The translations under genes were made by a program, and so were the position numbers. Below the pieces are notes generated by a model that searched no databases, was not told the DNA's origin, and saw nothing but the letters and a program-made list of their open reading frames with translations. A DNA stretch of 64,000 nt from Proteus penneri (GTDB lineage: Bacteria; Pseudomonadota; Gammaproteobacteria; Enterobacterales; Enterobacteriaceae), in NCBI RefSeq assembly GCF_003144535.1, contig NZ_PHFJ01000003.1:1-64000 (forward strand), read 5' to 3'. This document shows, piece after piece, positions 1 to 10,083 of this stretch (within the stretch, counting starts at the first letter, position 1; each line of letters starts with the position of its first letter).

Positions 1-310
1 GTTGCCGCTGCATTGGCTCGTGTGAAAGCAAAGAAAGCACAGCAAGCTTCCCAAGCAACGCCAGCCGTTGAAGCGCCTGTTGAAAGCGCTAAAGCCGAAG
101 ATGTCGATCCACGTAAAGCTGCTGTTGCCGCCGCTATTGCTAGAGTAAAAGCTAAAAAAGAAGCCGAACAAGCCTCTCAAGCAACGCCAGCCGTTGAAGC
201 ACCTGTTGAAAACGCTGAAGCCGAAGATGTCGATCCACGTAAAGTTGCCGTTGCCGCTGCTATTGCCAGAGTAAAAGCAAAAAAAGAAGCCGAACAACGT
301 CGAGCTAAAG
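1..310 (+). repeat. Tandem coding repeat in the rsxC tail
   Basis: Two to three imperfect ~123-126 bp units lie inside the RsxC tail. Each encodes an acidic linker ([13 protein letters not shown]) followed by an Ala-rich basic helix ([12 protein letters not shown]). The array may start upstream of base 1. Confidence 0.7.
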
Positions 311-330
311 AAGAAGTTACCTTGGATTAA
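1..330 (+). CDS. rsxC: Electron transport complex subunit RsxC, C-terminal end (partial)
   Basis: The frame is open from base 1 and ends at TAA 328-330, so only the last ~109 residues are present. They are the Ala/Lys/Glu-rich tail found at the C-terminus of enterobacterial RsxC, followed at once by rsxD. The tail is built of tandem units: an ARVKAKK-type helix recurs near bases 16, 139 and 265 (spacing 41 and 42 codons), separated by acidic linkers with AEDVDPRK. The catalytic FMN/NADH and Fe-S parts lie upstream of the window. The family role is membrane electron transfer that keeps the SoxR sensor reduced, with RsxABCDGE. Tail length varies widely between strains, so repeat expansion is expected. 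Confidence 0.9.
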   Translation, partial: VAAALARVKAKKAQQASQATPAVEAPVESAKAEDVDPRKAAVAAAIARVKAKKEAEQASQATPAVEAPVENAEAEDVDPRKVAVAAAIARVKAKKEAEQRRAKEEVTLD

Positions 331-336
331 TCACAG

Positions 337-1413
337 ATGAAATTTAGACCGATACAAAATAACAACAGTAAATTAAAAATTGCGAGTTCCCCTTTTACGC
401 ATAATCAGCAATCCACCAGCCAAGTTATGCTATGGGTAACATTAGCAGCACTGCCGGGGATCTTAAGCCAGATCTATTTCTTTGGCTTAGGCACTATTTA
501 CCAAATTGTGTTAGCTATTATTGTGGCGCTTGTCACTGAAACACTCTGCGTAAAGCTTAAAAAAGAAGATCCTTTACTTTATCTGAAAGACAATTCAGCA
601 CTACTGACAGGCGTATTACTCGCCATTAGCATTCCACCTTTAGCGCCTTGGTGGATCATTGTTTTAGGCACTTTTGTTGCGATTGTTATCGCAAAACATA
701 TTTATGGCGGTTTAGGGCAAAATCCGTTTAACCCTGCAATGGTAGGGTATGTAGTTTTACTGATCTCATTCCCAGTACAAATGACATCGTGGATGCCTCC
801 TGTTGAATTACAAGCAGTTTCTTACAATGTCATGGACAGTTTAAGCGTCTTCTTTACAGGTCATACCTCATCAGGTTTAACACTTGAAGATTTAAGACGC
901 TCTGTTGACGGCATTACACAAGCAACACCTCTAGATAGTTTTAAAACAGGCTTACTCACACATTCTATTGATGAAGTCTTAGCGACACCTATTTTACAAG
1001 GTGAATTTGCCGGCATTGGATGGCAATGGGTGAATGTCGCTTATTTAATTGGTGGATTAGTTCTACTTTATAAACGCATTATTAGCTGGCATATCCCTGT
1101 TGCGATGATTTCTGTATTAGCGCTTTGTTCGGTTATTAGCTGGGGTATCGACCCTACTCGTTACTCACAACCGTTATTACAGATTTTCTCTGGAGCGACA
1201 ATGTTAGGTGCATTTTTTATTGCTACTGATCCTGTTAGCGCCTCAACAACACCTAAAGGTCGTTTAATTTATGCGGGAATGATTGGTTTATTAGTTTGGG
1301 TTATACGTGTTTATGGCGGATACCCAGATGCCGTTGCCTTCTCTGTATTACTAGCCAATATTGCTGTACCTCTTATTGATAGCTATACACGCCCTCGTGT
1401 TTATGGCCATTAA
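337..1413 (+). CDS. rsxD: Electron transport complex subunit RsxD
   Basis: A 358-aa integral membrane subunit of the Rsx/Rnf complex. Many hydrophobic helices are visible (for example residues ~29-50, 85-120, 230-260, 290-345). The family carries a covalent FMN on a threonine; the matching motif here is DGITQATPL, with the Thr at about residue 197. It begins six bases after rsxC stops and is followed by rsxG after a 14-base gap containing AAGGAG, so the genes are one operon. Its inferred role is to help move electrons toward SoxR in the inner membrane. Length and sequence agree with the family along the whole protein. Confidence 0.95.
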   Translation: MKFRPIQNNNSKLKIASSPFTHNQQSTSQVMLWVTLAALPGILSQIYFFGLGTIYQIVLAIIVALVTETLCVKLKKEDPLLYLKDNSALLTGVLLAISIPPLAPWWIIVLGTFVAIVIAKHIYGGLGQNPFNPAMVGYVVLLISFPVQMTSWMPPVELQAVSYNVMDSLSVFFTGHTSSGLTLEDLRRSVDGITQATPLDSFKTGLLTHSIDEVLATPILQGEFAGIGWQWVNVAYLIGGLVLLYKRIISWHIPVAMISVLALCSVISWGIDPTRYSQPLLQIFSGATMLGAFFIATDPVSASTTPKGRLIYAGMIGLLVWVIRVYGGYPDAVAFSVLLANIAVPLIDSYTRPRVYGH

Positions 1414-1427
1414 TTGCTAAGGAGAAA

Positions 1428-2057
1428 ATGATGATCGAAATCTTAAAACGCCATGGACTCACATTAGCTATCTTTGCAGCTTGTACTACGGGTTTAACCG
1501 CTGTGGTATACCACTTAACCGCAAACACCATTGCAGAACAAGTGGCTATAGAAAAACAGAAATTATTGGATCAGGTGATCCCTCAAGCAATGTATGACAA
1601 TGAGCTTTCTAAAGATTGTTATCTACTTACGGCCCCTGAATTGGGAAATTCAAAACCTCATAAACTTTATGTTGCGCGTTTAGAAGGTAAACCTGTTGCA
1701 GCAGCCTTAGAATCTACCGCCCCAGATGGTTATTCAGGTGCAATTGAGCTTCTTGTTGGCGCTGACTTTAAAGGCAACGTGCTAGGGGTTCGTGTAACCG
1801 CACATAACGAAACGCCTGGTCTGGGTGATAAAATTGAGACACGCATTTCCGATTGGATCACAACGCTAAGTAATAAATTCATTTCCAGTGAAAACGATCC
1901 ACACTGGGCAGTAAAAAAAGATGGCGGAGATTTTGATCAATTTACAGGTGCGACAATCACCCCCCGCGCTGTCGTTAACTCATCAAAACGCACAGCATGG
2001 CTAATACAATCATTACCAGAGAAACTCGATACACTCTCTGTCTGTGAGGCGAATTAA
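1428..2057 (+). CDS. rsxG: Electron transport complex subunit RsxG
   Basis: A 209-aa protein with one N-terminal membrane anchor (about residues 11-33) and an FMN-binding domain. The covalent-flavin motif FTGATIT is at residues 172-178, where family members attach FMN to the last Thr through a phosphoester. The start ATG follows an AAGGAG ribosome site; a second ATG lies directly after it, so the true start could be one codon later. The stop at 2055-2057 is one base before the rsxE ATG, suggesting translational coupling. Part of the Rsx complex that reduces SoxR. Confidence 0.95.
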   Translation: MMIEILKRHGLTLAIFAACTTGLTAVVYHLTANTIAEQVAIEKQKLLDQVIPQAMYDNELSKDCYLLTAPELGNSKPHKLYVARLEGKPVAAALESTAPDGYSGAIELLVGADFKGNVLGVRVTAHNETPGLGDKIETRISDWITTLSNKFISSENDPHWAVKKDGGDFDQFTGATITPRAVVNSSKRTAWLIQSLPEKLDTLSVCEAN

Positions 2058-2058
2058 T

Positions 2059-2763
2059 ATGAACTCCATCAAAACGCTCTTTGCCCAAGGGTTATGGACA
2101 AACAACTCAGCCTTAGTGCAATTACTTGGTCTATGCCCTTTGCTGGCGGTTTCCTCTACAGCAACAAACGCCTTAGGCTTAGGTATTGCGACAACATTAG
2201 TGCTATTTTGCACCAATGTGGCTGTTTCTAGCTTACGTCGTTGGGTTCCCTCTGAAATTCGTATCCCAATTTATGTTATGATAATTGCGTCTGTCGTCAG
2301 TGCTGTGCAATTACTGATCAACGCATACGCCTACGGTTTATACCAATCGTTGGGGATCTTTATTCCATTAATAGTCACCAACTGTATTGTTATTGGCCGC
2401 GCTGAAGCTTTCGCTGCTAAAAATGAAGTCTTTCCTTCTGCCATTGATGGTTTAGCAATGGGATTAGGGGCAACAGCCGCACTCTTTGTGTTAGGCGCGA
2501 TCCGTGAAATTTTAGGTAACGGAACATTATTTGACGGTGCAGATTTATTGTTAGGCGAATGGGCTCAAGTATTAAGAGTTGAGATAATACATTTAGACTC
2601 ACCCTTCTTACTCGCCATTTTGCCACCAGGTGCTTTTATCGGCTTAGGCTTTATGTTGGCAGCAAAATACCTTATCGATGAAAGACAGAAAAAGCGCAGC
2701 GCTTTGACAACGAAAACTTACGAAAAAGAGCAAGGCTGTGGTAGTCATATCGTTAAAAATTAA
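2059..2763 (+). CDS. rsxE: Electron transport complex subunit RsxE
   Basis: A 234-aa polytopic membrane subunit. I chose the ATG at 2059 ([13 protein letters not shown]) because it matches the start of E. coli RsxE; a GTG at 2044 in the same frame would add five residues overlapping rsxG. The conserved runs [36 protein letters not shown] and [13 protein letters not shown] are all present. Together with RsxA it forms the membrane core of the complex in known members. Last rsx gene before nth, which starts 12 bases later. Confidence 0.95.
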   Translation: MNSIKTLFAQGLWTNNSALVQLLGLCPLLAVSSTATNALGLGIATTLVLFCTNVAVSSLRRWVPSEIRIPIYVMIIASVVSAVQLLINAYAYGLYQSLGIFIPLIVTNCIVIGRAEAFAAKNEVFPSAIDGLAMGLGATAALFVLGAIREILGNGTLFDGADLLLGEWAQVLRVEIIHLDSPFLLAILPPGAFIGLGFMLAAKYLIDERQKKRSALTTKTYEKEQGCGSHIVKN

Positions 2764-2775
2764 TTTGTGAGCATA

Positions 2776-3414
2776 ATGAATCAAGCAAAACGTATTGAAA
2801 TTCTAACTCGGTTGCGTGATAACAATCCGCAACCTACGACAGAGCTAAAATTTGACTCTCCGTTTGAACTATTGATCTCCGTGTTACTCTCTGCACAAGC
2901 GACCGATGTGAGTGTCAATAAGGCAACTGCTAAACTTTATCCAGTTGCCAATACACCACAAGCGATACTCAATTTAGGGGTGGATGGTCTTAAAGAATAT
3001 ATTAAAACCATTGGCCTCTATAATACTAAAGCTGAAAATGTGATTAAGACCTGTCAAATCTTAGTCGATAAACATAACAGTGAAGTTCCTGAAAACAGAG
3101 AAGCCCTAGAAGCCTTACCTGGTGTTGGTCGTAAAACAGCAAATGTCGTTTTAAACACAGCATTTGGTTGGCCAACCATTGCTGTCGATACACATATCTT
3201 TAGAGTAAGTAATCGCACAGGTTTCGCCCCCGGTAAAAATGTCAATGAAGTAGAACAAAAACTGTTAAAGGTTGTTCCGGCAGAATTTAAAGTTGATTGT
3301 CACCATTGGCTTATTCTTCATGGTCGTTATACCTGTATTGCACGAAAACCACGGTGTGGCTCTTGTATTATTGAAGATCTGTGTGAATTTAAAGAAAAAA
3401 CAGATCCTGAATAA
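2776..3414 (+). CDS. nth: Endonuclease III (DNA glycosylase/AP lyase)
   Basis: A 212-aa base-excision repair enzyme removing oxidised pyrimidines and cleaving AP sites. The helix-hairpin-helix LPGVGRKTANVV carries the catalytic Lys (about residue 120), the catalytic Asp is in VDTHIFRV (about 138), and the C-terminal 4Fe-4S ligands are the cysteines in CIARKPRCGSCIIEDLC (about 187, 194, 197, 203). The ATG at 2776 (MNQAKRIEIL) matches the family start; a GTG at 2767 would add three residues. The rsx-nth linkage is conserved in enterobacteria. No terminator is obvious between nth and the following gene. Confidence 0.97.
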   Translation: MNQAKRIEILTRLRDNNPQPTTELKFDSPFELLISVLLSAQATDVSVNKATAKLYPVANTPQAILNLGVDGLKEYIKTIGLYNTKAENVIKTCQILVDKHNSEVPENREALEALPGVGRKTANVVLNTAFGWPTIAVDTHIFRVSNRTGFAPGKNVNEVEQKLLKVVPAEFKVDCHHWLILHGRYTCIARKPRCGSCIIEDLCEFKEKTDPE

Positions 3415-3528
3415 TTTTTTACCGATTTGTCTGTTTTTCTGATGCAATATTACTTGCGTCACTACATACAATCGAATAAAACTATTGCCCACTTTTTATT
3501 ATTAAAACTGCCGACTTTCCGGAAAAAT

Positions 3529-5475
3529 ATGTTTCAAGACAATCCGCTGCTTGCACAGCTAAAACAGCAACTCCATGCCCAGACACCGCGCGTGGAAGGC
3601 CTTGTAAAGGGAACAGATAAAGGCTTTGGCTTCCTTGAAGTTGATGGTCAGAAAAGCTATTTTATTCCCCCTCCGCAAATGAAAAAAGTGATGCACGGCG
3701 ACCGAGTTATTGCTGCCGTTCATACAAACGGTGATAAAGAATCGGTTGAACCCGAAGAATTAGTCGAACCTTTCTTAACACGTTTTGTCGGCCGTATTCA
3801 GAAAAAAGAAGGTGATAACCGTCTGTGGATAATCCCAGACCATCCTCTTTTAAAAGATGTGATCCCTTGCCGTCCAGCTCAAGGTTTAACGCATAGCTTT
3901 GTGGATCAAGATTGGGCAGTTGCCGTAATGCGTCGCCACCCACTGAATAAAGGTGATAAAGGTTTTCAAGCAGAAATAACTGACTATATTACGGATAAAG
4001 ATGATCACTTCGCACCTTGGTGGGTGACCTTAATGCGTCATCAACTTGAACGTGATGCCCCAGAAATGGGTGACGAAGCGCTAACATTACATGACGCATT
4101 ACCTCGCGAAGATCTGACTTCTCTCTCCTTTGTCACTATTGATAGTGCCTCAACAGAAGATATGGATGACGCGCTCTTTATTCGTAAAGAAGATAACGGC
4201 CAATTAACACTATTTATCGCAATCGCCGATCCTACGGCTTATATTCTGCCAAATAGCGAATTAGATAAAATTGCGGCACAACGCGCGCTGACTAATTATC
4301 TGCCTGGCTTTAATATCCCAATGTTACCTCGTGAGCTATCTGATAACATTTGCTCATTACGTCCTAATGAAAAGCGCCCAGCATTAGTCTGCCAAGTCAG
4401 CATTGCACAAGATGGTGCATTACATGAAGACATTCACTTCTATTCTGCATGGGTAGAATCAAAAGCTAAACTGGTTTATGACAACATTTCAGATTGGCTA
4501 GAAGGTGAAAACTCACAATGGCAACCTGAAAATGAAATGGTTCATGAGCAAGTGATGTTATTAAAAGAGATGTGTGAAAAACGTCATGAATGGCGTGAAA
4601 AACATGCTCTAGTCTTTAAAGAACGTCCTGATTACCGTTTTATTCTTGATGAAGGCGGTAATGTTTTAGATATCGTTGCAGAAAAACGTCGTATCGCAAA
4701 CCGCATTGTCGAAGAAGCAATGATCACAGCCAATATCTGTGCAGCTAAAGTGCTGGCGAAAAACTTAGGCTTTGGTGTTTATAACGTTCATACTGGTTTT
4801 GATCCACTCTATATCGATCAAGTTGTACAGACCTTAAAAGATAACGGTATTGAAACAACATCTGAACGTTTATTAACGCTTGAAGGCTTCTGCCAATTAC
4901 GTCGTGAACTTGATAACCAACCGAATCAATTCCTTGATAGTCGTATTCGTCATTACCAAAACTTTGCTGAAATCAAATCAGAGCCAGGCCCACACTTTGG
5001 TTTAGGTTTAGAAGCTTATGCAACATGGACTTCACCAATTCGTAAATACAGTGATATTTTAAATCACCGTTTACTCAAAGCGATTATCAGCAAAGAACCC
5101 GCTGAAAAGCCACAAGAAGAAGATGGTATTCGTATTGCAGAACGCCGTCGTGCTAATCGTATGGCTGAGCGTGATGTGGGTGATTGGTTATATGCACGTT
5201 TCTTAAAACCTTTTGCTGGTACTGAAACATCATTTAATGCAGAAATTATTGATATTACGCGTGGTGGTGTTCGTGTCCGTTTAGTTGAAAATGGTGCGGT
5301 CGCCTTTATTCCGGCTCCTTTCTTACATGCTGTGCGTGATGAAATTCAATGTAGTCAAGAAACGGGGACAGTGATTGCGAAAGGCGAAAGTGCTTATAAA
5401 CTCAATGATATCATTCCTGTTCGTATCGAAGATGTAAAACTGGAAACACGTAATATCGTTGCTCGCCCTATCTAA
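3529..5475 (+). CDS. rnb: Exoribonuclease II (RNase II)
   Basis: A 648-aa processive 3'-to-5' exoribonuclease of mRNA decay; the E. coli enzyme is 644 aa. The start [16 protein letters not shown] matches the family, so I use ATG 3529 although the frame is open from 3427 (TTG). Cold-shock domains occupy about residues 20-180, the RNB domain about 190-530, with the metal-binding aspartates in [15 protein letters not shown], and an S1 domain lies at the C-terminus (about 565-645). It stands alone, with its own terminator downstream. The 100-base leader contains a GC-rich TTTCCGGAAA stretch just before the start. Confidence 0.97.
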   Translation: MFQDNPLLAQLKQQLHAQTPRVEGLVKGTDKGFGFLEVDGQKSYFIPPPQMKKVMHGDRVIAAVHTNGDKESVEPEELVEPFLTRFVGRIQKKEGDNRLWIIPDHPLLKDVIPCRPAQGLTHSFVDQDWAVAVMRRHPLNKGDKGFQAEITDYITDKDDHFAPWWVTLMRHQLERDAPEMGDEALTLHDALPREDLTSLSFVTIDSASTEDMDDALFIRKEDNGQLTLFIAIADPTAYILPNSELDKIAAQRALTNYLPGFNIPMLPRELSDNICSLRPNEKRPALVCQVSIAQDGALHEDIHFYSAWVESKAKLVYDNISDWLEGENSQWQPENEMVHEQVMLLKEMCEKRHEWREKHALVFKERPDYRFILDEGGNVLDIVAEKRRIANRIVEEAMITANICAAKVLAKNLGFGVYNVHTGFDPLYIDQVVQTLKDNGIETTSERLLTLEGFCQLRRELDNQPNQFLDSRIRHYQNFAEIKSEPGPHFGLGLEAYATWTSPIRKYSDILNHRLLKAIISKEPAEKPQEEDGIRIAERRRANRMAERDVGDWLYARFLKPFAGTETSFNAEIIDITRGGVRVRLVENGAVAFIPAPFLHAVRDEIQCSQETGTVIAKGESAYKLNDIIPVRIEDVKLETRNIVARPI

Positions 5476-5498
5476 TTAGTCTGTGGTCGGTATACAAT

Positions 5499-5534
5499 AA
5501 AACTGATGGTTCATTTTAAGCCATCAGTTTTTTT
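5499..5534 (+). terminator. Rho-independent terminator after rnb
   Basis: The stem AACTGATGG / CCATCAGTT is followed by a run of seven T, 24 bases after the rnb stop. Confidence 0.85.
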
Positions 5535-5660
5535 ATGCCTCTTATTTTTGCTAGACACAACACTAGAAGTTTAAAGGGAATAAAAAAGGGATCTTTTATG
5601 GTATTAAGAAAATAGAACACTCAGACCATAAATTTAGTAAATAACGAATGGATTGAATTA

Positions 5661-6209
5661 ATGAAAGACAAAGTACAAATTAGTCGTTTTTTAAGTTATA
5701 TATTACGTCATGCCCCTGAAAGTATTGGTTTAACATTAGATGATCAAGGTTGGGGAGAAATATCAACATTAATTTCATTAGCACAGAAAAATGGAACACC
5801 ACTAACCCTTAAGTTAATTAAAGACGTTGTAGAAACCAATGATAAAAAGCGTTTTGCTATCTCAGAAGATGGACTTTTTATTCGTGCCGTTCAAGGACAC
5901 TCTCTTAAGACTACGGTTGATTACCAAGCTATTACTCCTCCTAAAATACTTTATCACGGCACGGCTACTCGCTTTATCACCAGCATTTTTGATCAAGGCT
6001 TAATACCAAATGGTCGTCAATACGTTCACCTTTCACAAGATTATAAAACAGCCGTGAATGTCGGCAATCGTCATGGAAAAGCCGTTGTTTTAACGGTGGA
6101 TAGTGAAAAAATGTTTAGTGAAGGTTTTGAATTTTATCAAGCAGATAATGGTGTTTGGCTAACACTTTCAGTACCAGCTAAATATCTAAAAATCGATGAG
6201 AATGAATAG
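5661..6209 (+). CDS. kptA: RNA 2'-phosphotransferase (Tpt1/KptA family)
   Basis: 182 aa, the usual size for bacterial KptA. Family enzymes use NAD+ to strip an internal 2'-phosphate from RNA; in eukaryotes this finishes tRNA splicing, while the bacterial substrate is uncertain. Motifs seen: SRFLSYILRHAPE at residues 8-20 with the Arg-His pair at 16-17, IRAVQGHS at 74-81, YHGTATRF at 98-105 and HLS at 123-125. It has its own leader of about 180 bases after the rnb terminator and converges with yciH, so it looks monocistronic. E. coli does not have it at this position: it is an insertion in an otherwise conserved gene order. Family call is firm, biological role unknown. Confidence 0.88.
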   Translation: MKDKVQISRFLSYILRHAPESIGLTLDDQGWGEISTLISLAQKNGTPLTLKLIKDVVETNDKKRFAISEDGLFIRAVQGHSLKTTVDYQAITPPKILYHGTATRFITSIFDQGLIPNGRQYVHLSQDYKTAVNVGNRHGKAVVLTVDSEKMFSEGFEFYQADNGVWLTLSVPAKYLKIDENE

Positions 6210-6219
6210 AATGAAATGC

Positions 6220-6247
6220 AAAAAAATAGGTGACAATGTCACCTATG
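6220..6247 (-). terminator. Terminator for the yciH-pyrF transcript
   Basis: The perfect inverted repeat ATAGGTGAC / GTCACCTAT around AAT is followed on the minus strand by seven T. It lies 96 bases past the yciH stop, and just after the kptA stop on the other strand. Confidence 0.75.
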
Positions 6248-6342
6248 ATATTATTGATGAACTCGCTGTTTTACTAATAATTAATCAGAATAACCTGTGA
6301 TCGTAATTTTAGAGCCTTTCTTATCTTCTTCCATACTATAAA

Positions 6343-6666
6343 TCAGCCACCAGCAAGTTTAACTTTCATTCCTTTGGCTTCTAATAGCGATTTAATTAAA
6401 TCACGCTTATCGCCTTGGATCTCAATTAAACCGTCTTTGACACTACCACCACAGCCACATTTTTTCTTCAATTCAGCCGCTAGTTTGGCTAACTCTGCAT
6501 CATCCAGATCGATACCTGAAACAACACAAACCCCTTTGCCTTTACGTCCACTAGTTTGACGTTGAATACGCACAATACCATCACCAGCAGGGCGTACTGG
6601 CTTTTGTTCTTCTTCTTTTATGCGACCTGTATCTGTGGAATAAACCAAACGAGAGTTATTATCCAT
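6343..6666 (-). CDS. yciH: SUI1/eIF1-like translation factor YciH
   Basis: A 107-aa protein matching E. coli YciH (108 aa) along its whole length. The SUI1 fold covers about residues 30-107, with the signature KKKCGCGGSVKDGLIEIQG followed by the GDKRDLIKSLLEAKG helix. It resembles eukaryotic initiation factor eIF1; in bacteria a role in initiation fidelity has been proposed but is not essential. The start codon abuts the pyrF stop with no gap, so pyrF and yciH are almost certainly translationally coupled, as in E. coli. Confidence 0.95.
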   Translation of the reverse strand: MDNNSRLVYSTDTGRIKEEEQKPVRPAGDGIVRIQRQTSGRKGKGVCVVSGIDLDDAELAKLAAELKKKCGCGGSVKDGLIEIQGDKRDLIKSLLEAKGMKVKLAGG

Positions 6667-7401
6667 TTACATACCTTGTATAGAACGATTAATTTGTTGC
6701 AATGTTTCAAGAGGATTATCACTACGTGTAATAGGACGTCCAATCACCATATAATCAACCCCTGCTACAATGGCTTGTTCTGGTGTCATGACGCGACGCT
6801 GATCGCCAACATCACTTCCTGCAGGGCGAATACCTGGTGTCACTAATAAGAAATCATCACCACAAACTTGTTTAAAACGCGTTGCCTCATGAGCAGAACA
6901 GACAACACCATCAAGACCACAAGATTTTGTCAGTAATGCCAAGCGCTCTGCTTGTTCTGCAGGCGTCAATGTTATTCCCAATTCAATCAAATCAGATTGA
7001 TCCATACTGGTAAGTACAGTCACTGCTGTTAAAAGTGGCGCATCTTTACCAAAGGCTGCTAGACTCTCTTTAGCCGCACGCATCATACGACTTCCACCAC
7101 TCGCGTGTACATTGACCATCCATACACCTAAATCAGCCGCCGCTGCAACTGCTCTTGCAACGGTATTGGGAATATCATGAAATTTTAAATCTAAGAAAAT
7201 ATCAAACCCTTCTTTTTGTAATTGAGTCACAAATTGAGGTCCAAAACGGGTAAACATCTCTTTACCAATTTTTAAACGACAAGATGAGGGATCAATACGC
7301 TGTGCAAAATCTAATGCACTTTTTTGGTCTTCATAGTCTAGTGCCACAATAACGGGCGCGCAGGTAAGCTCGGGCGATTTTTTATCACAATGAAATGACA
7401 T
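6667..7401 (-). CDS. pyrF: Orotidine 5'-phosphate decarboxylase
   Basis: A 244-aa TIM-barrel enzyme converting OMP to UMP, the last step of de novo UMP synthesis. The catalytic Lys-Asp array is in DLKFHDIP (D71, K73, D76), with Asp22 and Lys44 as further active-site residues and the phosphate-binding segment [20 protein letters not shown] near the C-terminus. The lapA-lapB-pyrF-yciH gene order on the minus strand is the E. coli order; the gap to lapB is 45 bases. Length is one residue less than E. coli PyrF. Confidence 0.97.
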   Translation of the reverse strand: MSFHCDKKSPELTCAPVIVALDYEDQKSALDFAQRIDPSSCRLKIGKEMFTRFGPQFVTQLQKEGFDIFLDLKFHDIPNTVARAVAAAADLGVWMVNVHASGGSRMMRAAKESLAAFGKDAPLLTAVTVLTSMDQSDLIELGITLTPAEQAERLALLTKSCGLDGVVCSAHEATRFKQVCGDDFLLVTPGIRPAGSDVGDQRRVMTPEQAIVAGVDYMVIGRPITRSDNPLETLQQINRSIQGM

Positions 7402-7446
7402 TTTAGGGCCTTTATTTATAAAGAGACTATTAAAAAAGTGACATCA

Positions 7447-8616
7447 TCACTGACCATCTAAACCGCGAATAGGTTTAACGGTATCCCATGAACGACAGGA
7501 TGGACAATGCCAATATAATGCATGAGAGGTAAAACCACATTTATGACATCGATAATCTGGTTTTGTGCGAATTTGTTCACCCACCATATAGCGCAATAAG
7601 ATAAGGCTCTCTTTGGCACGTCCTTCTTCCGCTTCAGCTAAATGGTAACGCATTAAACGATAGAATAGACGCATGGTTGGATGACGTTCTAATTGACGAT
7701 TAATGTATAACTGAGCCGCTTCAATACCTTCTTTAGCTTCAATAATGTCTGCAAGGTAAAGCTCCGCAATTGCACCACAATTACTATCTACACATTGACG
7801 TAAATAAGCTTCCCAACGAGAAGTATCACCTTGAGCTTGGAAACATTCAAAAAGCATAGGTAAGGTTTCACTGACCATCTCTTTATCTTGCTCAATAACT
7901 TTCATTAAAACATCAATAGCTTTTTGTTTATCATCACGAGCAATATAAATACGACCATACATAATTGAAACACGGGCACAAAAAGGATCCATTTGCCCTG
8001 CTTTTTGCAACAAATTAAGCGCGCTATCAAGATTATCACTGCTCATTTCTTGAAGTGCCAATTCACAATAAAAATGTGAAATTTGTTCTTTTAATTCATG
8101 CTGACCTAATTTAACTAATTTTTCAGCCGTCTCTATCGCTTTTCCCCAATCACTGGTTAACTGATAAATAGCCAACAAGGATTGTAGAGCACTTTGGCGA
8201 AATTCTTGTTCATCAATAAGTTGCTGAAACATATTTTCAGCTCGATCGTAAACACCCGCCGCCACATAGTCACGACCTAACTGTTGAACAGCAAGTAGAC
8301 GTTGATCAAAGGAAAGCGCAGCACTCTCCATTAACGATTGGTGGATACGAATAGCTCGTTCGACTTCGCCACGAGAGCGAAAAAGATTACCTAAAGTAAG
8401 ATGAGCTTCAAAAGCTGAACTATCTTCTTTAAGCATTTCGAGGAAAAGATCAACGGCTTTATCTTGTTGATCAGAGAGTAAAAAGTTAACACCCGCCACA
8501 TACTCACGTGACAGGCGATCGGCATTCTGCTGTTTGTCCTGTTGAGCGCCGCGACGCCCCATATACCAGCCGTAAGCCGCCGCGACAGGTAATAACAGAA
8601 ACAGCAATTCTAGCAT
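7447..8616 (-). CDS. lapB: Lipopolysaccharide assembly protein B (LapB/YciM)
   Basis: 389 aa. An N-terminal membrane helix (about residues 2-18) is followed by a long array of TPR helices (about 35-350) and a C-terminal rubredoxin-like zinc knuckle with Cys357, Cys360, Cys371 and Cys374. Known LapB is an inner-membrane, cytoplasm-facing adaptor that controls FtsH-dependent turnover of LpxC and so balances LPS against phospholipid synthesis. It follows lapA by 12 bases in the same operon. Complete; all four metal cysteines are kept. Confidence 0.96.
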   Translation of the reverse strand: MLELLFLLLPVAAAYGWYMGRRGAQQDKQQNADRLSREYVAGVNFLLSDQQDKAVDLFLEMLKEDSSAFEAHLTLGNLFRSRGEVERAIRIHQSLMESAALSFDQRLLAVQQLGRDYVAAGVYDRAENMFQQLIDEQEFRQSALQSLLAIYQLTSDWGKAIETAEKLVKLGQHELKEQISHFYCELALQEMSSDNLDSALNLLQKAGQMDPFCARVSIMYGRIYIARDDKQKAIDVLMKVIEQDKEMVSETLPMLFECFQAQGDTSRWEAYLRQCVDSNCGAIAELYLADIIEAKEGIEAAQLYINRQLERHPTMRLFYRLMRYHLAEAEEGRAKESLILLRYMVGEQIRTKPDYRCHKCGFTSHALYWHCPSCRSWDTVKPIRGLDGQ

Positions 8617-8628
8617 CAGCTATCGTCC

Positions 8629-8946
8629 TTATTTCGTAGCGGAAGCAACCGTTGGGCGACTTTCTTGGCTTTCTTGTTTTGTTTGGGCGCTTTCAAGACG
8701 TTTAATTTTACGCTTTGCTCGGCCTAGTGATAAGCGTACACGTAGATAAAAAACACCACTTACAATCCAACCAAGTACAAAGCCCACACCAAACAGGATC
8801 GCTAACAAGGTAGAAATACGATATTCACCTTGAGCAATAAGGTAATTAAATGTGACTACCTGATCGTTATTTGAGCCTAAAGTCATGGCAATCACCACGA
8901 TGGCAAGAACAAGAATAACCAAAATAAAAAGTAGGACTTTTTTCAC
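8629..8946 (-). CDS. lapA: Lipopolysaccharide assembly protein A (LapA/YciS)
   Basis: A 105-aa inner-membrane protein with two transmembrane helices (about residues 3-23 and 45-68) and a basic, Gln/Ser-rich C-terminal tail after SLGRAKRKIKRLE. It matches the DUF1049/LapA family and the E. coli protein in size. It partners LapB in LPS assembly. First gene of the lapA-lapB-pyrF-yciH run; a GGAAA ribosome site lies just ahead of the ATG. Upstream is about 160 bases of AT-rich spacer before pgpB, which is transcribed in the same direction. Confidence 0.94.
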   Translation of the reverse strand: MKKVLLFILVILVLAIVVIAMTLGSNNDQVVTFNYLIAQGEYRISTLLAILFGVGFVLGWIVSGVFYLRVRLSLGRAKRKIKRLESAQTKQESQESRPTVASATK

Positions 8947-9105
8947 ATTATTTCCTTTTTTATTCTCTTTTCTTTAGTAGACAGATAAAGGTAGCATTTT
9001 CACTGCGCACAAAGAAAGTCATTTCTTAGAATCATCTGATTTTCGTATATTTTTTCACATAAATATCGAAAAAGACATTCTGTATCTCAAAAATAAGGGC
9101 TATCG

Positions 9106-9825
9106 TCAGGATTTGAGCAATAAACGTCGCTCAATCACCTTAAATGCACACCAAACCAGCACTGTGCTAATAAGAATACCGACAATCACATCAGATGCCC
9201 AGTGCATTCCTAATACAATACGCCCTACCGTGACATCTATCCCCCATAATAACCCGAGTGACGCTAAAAAATAATGACGACGCAACATAAAAAGGACAAA
9301 AACAAATAATGCGAGTGTGGCTGAAAATAAACTATGACCAGACGGAAAAGCATAACCCGTCTCAGCTTTCCAATATTGAAGTTGCCATTCAGGGATCACC
9401 GATGAATTAACTAATCCATTTTGGAGTAATTGTTCTCGCTCAGGTCTTGATACTTGATAAAAAGCCTCTGGTGTAATGTGTAAATTTTCACTGACCCAAA
9501 CAACATAAGGACGAGGTTCTTTTACTGTATTTTTAACCGCAACCTTAATTAATTGGCCAATAGATAATGTAATAATAATTATCACTGCCAATTGAATAAA
9601 ATGGTTACGTTTTAATTTCAAAGCGATAAAGAGCAACGCTAAAAAAATAATAACCGTCACAGCTCCCCAAGGTTTCGCAGCACTATCTGCTATCCATAAT
9701 GTACTTATGCCACCGAAAGGGTGATCAGTAGGTTGCCATTTCCAACCCAATATCAACACGGCACTTGGTATGATTAAGAGCAACATACTACCTAATAGAA
9801 TCAACTTTGCCATTTGCTTACTCAA
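9106..9825 (-). CDS. pgpB: Phosphatidylglycerophosphatase B / undecaprenyl pyrophosphate phosphatase
   Basis: A PAP2-superfamily membrane phosphatase dephosphorylating PGP, diacylglycerol pyrophosphate and undecaprenyl pyrophosphate. The three catalytic motifs are seen: KNTVKEPRP, the PSGH in YAFPSGHSLF, and GRIVLGMHWASD with the catalytic His. About six membrane helices. The start is uncertain: I favour TTG at 9825 (LSKQMAKLILLG, 239 aa) because AGAAGGGA lies eight bases upstream and the length then aligns with E. coli PgpB. An ATG at 9813 and a TTG at 9849 are alternatives. Divergent from ribA, as in E. coli. Confidence 0.9.
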   Translation of the reverse strand: MSKQMAKLILLGSMLLLIIPSAVLILGWKWQPTDHPFGGISTLWIADSAAKPWGAVTVIIFLALLFIALKLKRNHFIQLAVIIIITLSIGQLIKVAVKNTVKEPRPYVVWVSENLHITPEAFYQVSRPEREQLLQNGLVNSSVIPEWQLQYWKAETGYAFPSGHSLFSATLALFVFVLFMLRRHYFLASLGLLWGIDVTVGRIVLGMHWASDVIVGILISTVLVWCAFKVIERRLLLKS

Positions 9826-10083
9826 TATATTGTCCCTTCTCAAATACAAATGTTATCTTCCACTTACAGCTAAAGATTATCAGTATAAACGATGCAAGTT
9901 TAGCAATAAATCATTATGCAAGAAGGTGCAAAATCTGATAATTTGTATTGGTGTGAATTTATAAGTGTGTGTTATCCAATTTCCTTGCCTATCAGACATG
10001 GAAGTATTTCAGTGTTTTATTTCTCTTTGTTCTCGTTATAAAGTGTATAATCTTGAACTTGAACGAGAGTTTCACCTGAAATT

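Noticed and set aside
6281-6334. A 17-codon minus-strand ORF (MEEDKKGSKITITGYSD) just after yciH.
   Set aside because: No convincing ribosome site and too short to judge; it lies within the yciH 3' untranslated region before the terminator. Possibly real, not supported enough.
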